64,000 nucleotides of DNA, from contig JAGPYM010000039.1 of the NCBI GenBank assembly GCA_020736575.1, forward strand, positions 246,135-310,134, in the 5' to 3' direction. Below are positions 55,087-64,000 of this stretch, in pieces. The position numbers and the translations under genes are program-made. The notes under the pieces were generated by a model. It ran no database searches. It had not been told where the DNA came from and worked only from the letters and a program-made list of their open reading frames with translations. Origin of the DNA: Thelonectria olida (Eukaryota > Ascomycota > Sordariomycetes > Hypocreales > Nectriaceae). The stretch's first letter is position 1, and each line of letters opens with the position of its first letter.

Positions 55087-57540
55087 TAATAATTAGTAAT
55101 TTTTATTATTATATAAACTTTTTAATATATTTTACTATTTAATTACCTTACTCTATTTCTATTAGTTTAAATGCTTTTAAACCTATTTTAACTTTTTTTA
55201 AACTTTTCTTTTTTATTTAACTTTTTTAACCCTTTACTTTTTTAACCCTTATATCTATTTAATTTATATTTTATTTGTAAATTTTTTTATAACTTTTTAA
55301 ATAACTATTTAAATTATTGCTATTATATATAATAGCTTTTAAAGCTATAGCTTATAAATATTTAATTAGATTATTTTAATAAATTACTTATTATTATTAT
55401 AAAATAGTTTTTTCTTTCCCTTTTAAAAAATTATATAAGGTTTTTAACTTTCTATTTAAAAAAGTTATAATAGTATTAATTTATATAATTAGTAATTTTT
55501 ATTATTATATAAACTTTTAATATATTTTGCTACCTGGTTGCCTTGCTCTATTTCTATTAGTTTAAAGCTTAAAATAAAGTTTCTTAAGTAAGGTTTACTT
55601 AGTAGGGACTTTCACTTTAAGACTAATTATAAGCTTTATTAAAAAGCTTATTATAATAGATATAAGGCTAGGGTTTAGCCTATATTAACCTTTATTATAT
55701 GCCTAGATTATTAGTTTTTTTAATAATAATAATAATAGTATTAATATATATTAAGTCTTTTAATTAAAATCTTATAACTTAAAATAACTAGGTTAATCTT
55801 TTAATTAATATTTAATAGTATATTTATATTAAATAGTATAAAAATACTTAAAAGTTATAACATTTTTAAATGCCTATTAAAAATCTCTTTTTAGTTTAAT
55901 ATATTTAAGAAAATCTATATATTTTAATATATAATAAGTAATTATATAGCTTTTATTATTTAATTAAATTATATTAGATTTAATTAATACAAAGTTAACT
56001 ATTTTAACTATTATATATTATATTATTAGTTAAGTTATATAAATTAAAATTTAATAGAAAAATAAATACTTTTATATTAAAAGCTTAAAATAAGGTTCCT
56101 TAAATAAGGTTTATTTTATAAGAACTTTTATTTTAAAACTAATTATAAGCTCTATTAAAAAGCTTATTATAATATATATAAGGCTAGAATTTAACTTATA
56201 TTAACCTTTATTATATATTTAAATTATTAGCTTTTTTAATAATAATAATAACTTTTTTAAAACTTTATAATTACTAATTTTTATTATTATACTAACTCTT
56301 TTATATATTTTTCTATTTAATTATTTTACTTATTTCTATTAGTTTAATTACTTTTAAATTTATTTAATTTCTTTTTAAACTTTCTTTTTATTTAACTCTT
56401 TTAGCTCCCTCCCACTTTTTAACTCTTATATTTATTTACTTATTTAACTTACTTATTATTTTTAAATTTTTCTTTTATAATCTTTTAAGTAACTATTTAA
56501 ATTATTATATTATATATAATAGCTATTAAAATTATAATTTAAGTTATATTTTTATATTTATTTAAAAAATAATTAATTATTTTAATTAAATTTATTATTT
56601 TTTATTTAATTTTAAAGTAATTAAATTAGCTAATTTTTCTATTAAAAAATTTAAAATTATCTTTTAATAAATTTAGTTTTTAATTAAAATATAATACTTA
56701 AAAGGATTAAATTAATCTTTTATATTACTTTTAATAATATATTTATATTAGTTAATATAAAATATTAAAAGTTATAATTACTTAAAATGCCTTTTAACTT
56801 TCTAGTTATATAAATATATTTAAAGAAATTTATATAATTTAATAAATATTAAACTATTATATTAATATTATTTTTTAAATTATAATTTATTTAATTAATA
56901 GAAAGTTAATTATATTAAATTATATATTATATAATTAATTAAATTATATAAATTAAAATTTAATAAAGTAATTCTTTTATATTAAAAGCTTAAAATAAGG
57001 TTTTTTAAATATAGTTTATTTAATAAGAATTTTTATTTAAAACTAATTATAAACCTTTTAAAAAAGCTTATTATAATAAATATAAACTAGGTTTTATTTA
57101 TATTAACTTTTAGTATATATTAATATTAAGCTTATTTTAATAAATAAAAATAAAAAATAATAATAATATTAATATATATTTAGTTTTTTAATAAAAACCT
57201 TATAATTTAAAATAATTTAATTTATTTTTTAATTAATATTTAATCGTATATTTATATTACATAGTATAAAAGTATTTAAAAGTTATAACTTTTTTAAAAC
57301 TTTATAATTAGTTATTTTTATTATTATATTTACTCTTTTATATGTTTTTTATTTAATTACCTTACTTATTTCTATTAGCTTAATTACTTTTAAACCTATT
57401 TAATTTATTTTAAACTTCTCTTTTTATTTAACTCTTATAGCCCCCCCTACCTTTTAACTCTTATATTTACTTATTTATTTAACTTACTTTTTATTTTTAA
57501 ATTTTTCCTTTATAATCTTTTAAATAACTATTAGTTTATA
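55087..57540. repeat. Module B (about 250 bp), three copies plus a partial one
   Basis: The module is marked by TAATTTTTATTATTATA, TCTATTAGTTTAA, a CTTTTTATTTAACTC-like tract and a C-rich spot (CCCTCCCAC or CCCCCCCTACC). Copies lie near 55087-55345, 56263-56530 and 57296-57540, with a partial one near 55488-55562. Modules A and B alternate, so the array has a period of roughly 0.9-1.2 kb with rearrangements. Confidence 0.65.
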
Positions 57541-58249
57541 TAATTAGTAGAAAGTTAGTTATATTAAATTATATATTATATAATTAGTTAAACTATATAA
57601 ACTAGAGTTTTAAAAAGTAACACTTTTATATTAAAAGCTTAAAATAAAGTTTTTTAACTAAGATTTATTTAAGAAGGATTTTTATTTAAAAACTAATTAT
57701 AAACCTTTTAAAAAAGCTTATTATAATAAATATAAAGCTAGGTTTTACTTATATTAACTTTTATTATATATTACTATTAGGCTTATTTTAATAAATAATA
57801 ACTTTTTTAAATACTTTTTAAAATTTCTTATTAGCTTAATATATTTAAAAAGGTTTAATATTTTAATATATAATAAGTAATTATATAATTTTTATTATTT
57901 AATTAAATTATCTTATATTTAATTAATAAAAAGTTAAATATTTTAACTATTATATATTATATTAATAGTTAAATTATATAAATTAAAATTAAATAAAAAG
58001 GTATTTTTATATTAAAAGCTTAAAATAAAAGTTTTTAAATACAGTTTAATTAATAGAAACTTTTATTTTTAAACTACTTATAAGCTTTATTAAAAAGCTA
58101 TTTATAATAAATATTATTATTATTATTAAAAAAGCTAATAATTTAAATATATAATAAAAGTTAATATAAGCTAAACCCTAGCCTTATATCTATTATAATA
58201 AGCTTTTTAATAGGCTTATAATTAGTTTTAAAATAAAAGTCTTTTAATA

Positions 58250-61200
58250 GTAAAAGTAATAATATAACCCAACCCTTAATAAAAGTAACTATTAAAAGTA
58301 AATATATAAAAATAGAATAATAAAAGTTTAAAGGAAAATTAACTTTTATTTACAATTAATTATAATTATAAATAAGAAATAAAATAGAAAATAAGTAAAC
58401 TAAATAATTAAAAGGAAATAAGTTAAAATATTAAAATAATTATAAAACTAAAGTAAAAATTTAATAAAAACTATAAAAAATATAATATTTATTTTTAAAA
58501 GTTTTAAGCTCCCTTTTTAAATCCAAATAATTAATTTAATAAAAAGCTTAAACTATTTAATTTTTATTAACTTTTAATAAAATCCTCTATTTTTACTATT
58601 ACACTTTATACTAATAACTTACTATTACTATTATAAACCTCCTTATATAAACTAACTCTTACTTTTAAAATTCTAAGGGCTATATAAAATACTATTATAA
58701 TATAAGCTTAATAATAAAACTAATAGTAATAAAAAGTAAAAAGCTAATATATAAAAAGAAAATAAAAAAAGTTAAATAGTAAAATATATATTTAATTAAT
58801 ATATTTAAATATTAATAATCTATTTATTAATATATAAGTACTACTTTAATAATTAAATATAATAATACTAATTATTATTATTATTATTAATATTTTCTTA
58901 CTTTTATTATTTTATTTCCTTATTATTTTATTACTTTATTACTTTATTTACCTTTCTATTTTTAAAATTAGCTATAAGAGTATTTAATTAAATAGCTATA
59001 AGTATAAGAATTTAAATTATTTAAAAGTAATTAATTTTATAATTAAATTTTAATAATAAATACTTATATTTTAATAGCTAGTAGGGTATTATAATAAGTA
59101 TAATATAAGACTAAAATAGTAAATTTAAAAGTTATAAAAGCTAAAGCTATTATAATAATAGCTTATTAGTTTAAAAGATAATAGGTAAATAAGATTAGAA
59201 ACTGGAGAGTATTTTTAAAAAGATTTTAATAAGCTAGGGCTTCTTTTATATAATAGGTAGAAATCTATTTAAGTTTTTATAAGTATAAGAAAGGGACTTT
59301 TTAATTAAAAGCTAAAGTTAAAAGGGATAGGTAAGTTATTAAATTAGCAGGTAATAAGTATCTATTAAAAGATTAAAAGGAGATTAGCTTTAGGGAGTAG
59401 GATTAAATATAAAAATAATTCTATTTAAAAAGAAATAGGTATTAAAATTATAATATAAGTATTATATTTAATAGTTTTAATTTACTATTAATTCTATTTA
59501 ATATAATATTTAATTTAAAATATTAATTAAATTAAAAAGTAAAAGTATAAATAAAAGTAATAGTAATTTTTAGCTATTAAATATTAGAAATAAGCCTATT
59601 AGAAATAAAATAGTATATATTTTAATATAATTAATTACTTATATAAGTTAATTAGGTACTTTTATTAGATTTAATATTTAAAATAGTTTTATAATTATTT
59701 TAATTATATTAGACTTTTTAAATAGTTTAAAGAACTTATAATACTATTTAATAAGCTTAATAATAGTAAGCTTTTTACTAATTAAATTATTAATTAGAAG
59801 GTAGATATTTAAGCTTATAATATAATAACTTGCGCATTTAATAGCCTTTTTAGCTTTCTTTTTTAAGGATTTAAAAGGTATTTTAACTATTTATAAAATT
59901 AAAGCCTTTTACTTATTATTAGGGGTTTTAAATATTAAAATTTTAAATAAAGTAAGATAATAAGAGTATTTAAGCTTTTTAAATAAAATAAAAAGTAATA
60001 ATATTAAGGTTTTATTTAAAAATATACTAGTTTTTAATTAAATAGTAGTTATAATTAAAAAAGCTAATATATAAACTTTAAAAGTATTATTAATAGGCTA
60101 AGGGTTCTAATATATTTATATTTTTTAAACTTAATAATAACTTACTATTATTTTAATAGTTTATAAAGAGAAATTAGACTAATTAATTATTTAAAATCTA
60201 TTATATTAAATACAGTTTAAAATAGCTCCTATAAGTAAGTAAGTAAAATTAACTTATTTATATTATATTATTTTTAAGTTATTAAAGTAGTTACTAAAGC
60301 TTTTACTATTATAAATAAGAAGATTTTTAATATTAATCTTTTTAAAGGCTAGTAGTATAAAAAACTGCTTTATTTAATTATTTTTATATTTAGGTTTTTA
60401 AAAGTATATTAACTATTTAATTTAATAGATATAAATATATAATCTTATTAAAATAAGAAAAACTTAATTAAATTAGAGTTTTTAGCTTAAATAGTACCTA
60501 TTTTAATAAATAAGAGACTAGGCTAGTAGGAGTAAGTAAGGTCTACTTAGCTAGCCCCTACTAGTATTTATACGTTTAAAAAAATATAAGTTATAATAAT
60601 ATAATTATAAGTTTGACTATCTTTTTAAGTGTAAATAGAAAGGTAAAATATAGTAAAATTATAAGAGAGACCTATTAAAACAAGTACCTAATAAAATATA
60701 TAAGTTATTTATTTTAATTATTTATTTAAATTAAAAGAAAGGCTATTATAATAAAATAAATAACTAGCTATTTATTAAAAATATAATTTCTAGTAATAGT
60801 TATTATAATTAATAAGGTAAATAATAAACTATTTATTATAATAAGTTATTTTTAGCTTTATAAGGCTATTAAAACTTATATTAATATTTTATAATTAGTT
60901 ATATTTATATTAAAAGAAAGAAAAGTAAAATATAAAACTTTCTAATTATTTAGTTTATTTATATAATAAACTAGTAAAAGTTAAATATTATTAGTTTTTT
61001 TATAATAGTAATTAAATCTTTTATATTATAAGAAATAGTATATAATATAACTTAAACTTCTAATAAGAAAGTATATATACTTTTTAATAATATTTATATA
61101 CTTTTTTAAATATTAGTATAATATCTTTTTATATAATATTAATAATTTAGCTATTTTTAAATAGATTATAAAAGGAATGTTTTTAAACTTATTTATATAA

Positions 61201-64000
61201 ATAGTTAAAAGAAATTAAATAACTATTATATAATATTTAAAAGCTAAAAGATTTAAAATAAATAAAATAGCTATTAATATAATTAATTATAAATTAAAAA
61301 ATATAGCTATTTCTTATTATAATAAAACCTAGCCTTCCTTTTAAACTAGTAAATATTAATATAAAAAAGCTAATAAAGTGGCTATAAGCTATAATAGGAA
61401 ATATTAATACTATTATTTTTAAAAGTATAAGGTCTTATTATTAAAAGGTAGTACTAGTTAGAGTTAGTAGCTAGAAATTTTTTATTAGTATAAAATAGAA
61501 GTTTATAAATTAAATCTATTTATATTTAAATAATATAGTATTAAAAGTTTTAATATTATAATTAAAATATAATAGAAAGTTAGAAATAGTAAATTAACTA
61601 GTAATTAAAATTAAAAAAGAAATAAAAAGTAAGGTATTATAAAAAGTTATAAAAATAAGTATTTAAATATAAGCAAGTTAATAAGCTTTAAAAAGAAAAT
61701 ATAAAAAAGGGAAAAGTATATTATTTAAAAAGAAAAATATTAAATAGTTTATACTATTTAATTAAATATATATTATATTAAACTAATTAAATAATAGAAA
61801 GTATAAATTATTAGCTAGTTTATATATTTATTAATTACTTTATTTTTATAAATTATTTAATAACTTTTATAATTATAACTTATTTACTTTTAACTATTAT
61901 TTTTCCTTTTTTCTTTCTTTTTTATTTAATCTTTTATTTTTATTATTATATTTATTTAATTAAATAATAATATTATACCTCCTTATTTTAGAGCTATTTA
62001 AAAATAAATATAATAGGCTAACCTTTTAATATTTCTTATATATTATAAGTAAGATTTAAATAATAAGTTTTAAATTTAATTTAAATAAACTAGTAAGATT
62101 ATAATAAGTATTATATTTTAAGTAAGTAATAACTTATATAAGGTATAAGTATATAATTAGAGTTCCTTTTTTTAAATTATACTATTAATTATTTAGAAAA
62201 TATAATTTTAAAACTATTTTATAATTTAAATCTACTTTTAAATAGCTTTAAACTAATTTAACTAGCTTTATATATTAAACTTTACTTAATAATAAACTAA
62301 AAAGAAATATTTAGCTGCTTTTTAATATTAGATTTAATATAATAAGACTTCTAACTTTATTTTATAAAGCCTTTAAAATTTCCTTCTATTTTTTTATAAT
62401 TAGTATATATTCCTACTAATTTTAATTATTCTTTAATATATTATATATAATATTTCTAGCTATTATAAGTAAAAAAGGCTTTATTATTACCTTTTTAAGC
62501 TATTAGAACTCTATTATATATTCTAACTATATTAAAACTTATACTTTTAATATTTTAATAGTAAATAAGTATATTTTAACTCCTTTTTATACTTACTATC
62601 TATTATTAGTTTATATAAAGTAATATACTAATTATATTTAAAACTTATATAATAAGTATAAATAGGCCTATTTTAATAATTACCTTTTTAAAAAGTAAAT
62701 TATAATATTCTATTTAATTACTTATAGGTAAGGTATATATAATAAATTCTAAAAGTATAATATTAAAATTATAAACTAGGCTAGCTGCTTTATATTACTA
62801 TTATAATAGAAGTTTATAATTTATAAATTAGTAAAAATAAAAAGAGTTTAACTATTATTAAAAAGTATATAAATTTAATATATTAATAGGTTTTTAGAAA
62901 TATAATTAGAATATTAATATTTTAATAGGGGGCAGTTTTAAGGTTTTTAAATTATAATATTAATTAAAATATAATAACTTTTTAAATTTTAAACTATTTA
63001 AATAGAAGAACTTATATTTTTATAAGTATATAATATATTTTATTATTATTAGTAAGTATTATAAGTATAAGTACTAGTATTTTACATTTTAAAAATAGTA
63101 TTTATTTTTTATTAAAAGCCTATTTTTATAATAGTTTTATTATATTTATTTTTATTTTTATATATCTACTAGTATTACTAGTTATTATAATTAAATAATT
63201 AACTTATTTTAAATATATTCCCTATATTTAGCTTTTTTTAGCTATTTACTTATTTTATTTAAATATACTTTTAAGCACTTATTAATATAAGATTTCCACT
63301 TTTAAATTTTTATAAAATTTTAAAACTTTAGTTTTATAATTTTTTTAATATAAATTATTTATATTTTAACCTCTTTAAAAGTATACTTCTATTCTATTAT
63401 TATTAGTACTTACTATTTTAATATTTATTTTATCTTTTTTATATATATAAAACTAATTATTTATATAGGTTTCTTTATTAAATTAAAAGGAAAAGTAATA
63501 AAAGGAAATAAGTATTATTTAAAATAAGAGCTTAAAAAAGAAACTTTATAAGTAGGTAGTTATTTTTCTATCTCTCTTTTTTATTTAAACTCTTCCTTAT
63601 AATAGTAAAAATAAATTTTAAACCTTACTATTACTACTTTCTTAACTATATAAATCTTTTTAAAAAGTTATATTATATATATTTAGCTTTTATTTCTTTA
63701 TTTAATTAGCGTAAAATAATTTTAAATAAAGCTATTAGATTCCTTTTAAAAGGGGTAAGCTATTAGCCTGCTCTTTTATTTTTATTATTACTTAAGTTGC
63801 TAGTATTATTAACTATTATATTTTTTAATTTTACTTTTTTTTTATAATTTACTTTATATTTTTAACTGCTTATTATAAAAATATAATTATTAAACCTTAG
63901 GTTATTATAATCTTCCTAACTTATTTAAAAACTATTATAATTTTATAAACTTTTTTAAATAATTATTAAATAGAGGTTAATAACTTAAAATTATTTAAGT
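58250..64000. other. Degenerate AT-rich sequence without visible repeat modules
   Basis: The stretch lacks modules A and B. A local patch near 60500-60560 (AGGCTAGTAGGAGTAAGTAA and GCTAGCCCCTACTAGT) keeps more G and C and may be a transposon remnant. No transposase or reverse transcriptase motif can be claimed by eye. Confidence 0.4.

Larger units (their letters stand above)
54003..58240. repeat. Dispersed module A (about 110-180 bp), eight copies in both orientations
   Basis: The module is marked by AAAGCTTAAAATAAGG, then AACTAATTATAAGC, AAAAAGCTTATTATAATA and TATAAGGCTAGG. Forward copies start near 55564, 56082, 56985, 57632 and 58012. Inverted copies lie near 54003-54140, 54466-54600 and 58125-58240. 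The last forward and inverted copies are almost back-to-back, making a large hairpin-like structure. Copies differ mainly by C/G to T/A changes, as expected for RIP. Confidence 0.75.
53670..64000. repeat. Large AT-rich, RIP-like heterochromatic block
   Basis: More than 10 kb of sequence that is nearly all A and T, dominated by TA, AA and TT steps, running off the right end of the window. No long open frame remains, and stop codons are dense on both strands. Such isochores in filamentous ascomycetes usually come from RIP acting on transposons. Up to about 58.3 kb it is built from repeated modules listed separately. Beyond that I see no clear repeats, only degenerate sequence. A centromeric nature cannot be excluded. 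Confidence 0.85.

Noticed and set aside
60360..60720. Possible Fot1/pogo-like transposase remnant in the AT-rich block
   Set aside because: Similarity is only impressionistic after imagining many C-to-T reversals; no DDE motif or terminal repeats could be seen.
53670..64000. Mitochondrial DNA insertion as explanation for the AT-rich block
   Set aside because: No mitochondrial gene fragments or tRNAs were recognised, and the module structure fits RIP-mutated repeats better.

Overview
The window looks like nuclear DNA of a filamentous ascomycete (Pezizomycotina). Genes are split by short GT-AG introns of about 48-95 nt, several genes carry fungus-specific domains (Zn2Cys6 regulators, bZIP-DUF3425, GT34, BTB), and the last 10 kb is an extremely AT-rich block typical of genomes with repeat-induced point mutation (RIP). 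Sordariomycetes is my best guess, from protein style only; I cannot name a species.

Layout. 1-5.5 kb: a Zn2Cys6 regulator, then a decayed SRPK-like kinase and a broken unrecognised gene. 6.3-8.9 kb: a convergent pair, an Aur1/PAP2-type membrane protein facing a GT32 mannosyltransferase like the MIPC synthase catalytic subunit, which suggests glycosphingolipid synthesis. 9-19 kb: gene-poor, with one BTB protein, one intact secreted tyrosinase in about nine exons, and coding-like relics. 19.2-21.9 kb: an alpha/beta hydrolase and a GT34 glycosyltransferase. 23.3-36.1 kb: the most interesting part, an apparent catabolic cluster. It holds a secreted SMP-30-type lactonase, a PF04199 cyclase, a 1,139-residue fusion of AtuA/DUF1446, DUF4387 and a family III CoA-transferase, a Dal5-type MFS carrier divergent from the fusion, and a Zn2Cys6 regulator. 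The shared promoter of the fusion and the carrier contains a 22-bp palindrome of the CCG-N6-CGG type plus further CGG inverted repeats.

36.6-53.7 kb: a bZIP-DUF3425 regulator with no obvious leucine zipper, a GFA-domain protein, a low-complexity hypothetical protein, a carotenoid/stilbene cleavage oxygenase with a signal peptide, a probably disrupted CDF cation transporter, another Zn2Cys6 regulator, and a C2H2 protein whose 5' end is lost at the edge of the AT-rich block. 53.67-64 kb: AT-rich DNA, packed up to about 58.3 kb with degenerate repeat modules in both orientations and with one less-AT island near 54.7-55.07 kb.

Exon boundaries were worked out by eye from splice consensus, reading phase and family-typical sequence. 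No similarity search was possible, so all names are family-level assignments from recognised motifs. The cluster proposal rests on gene adjacency and promoter motifs, not on expression data.
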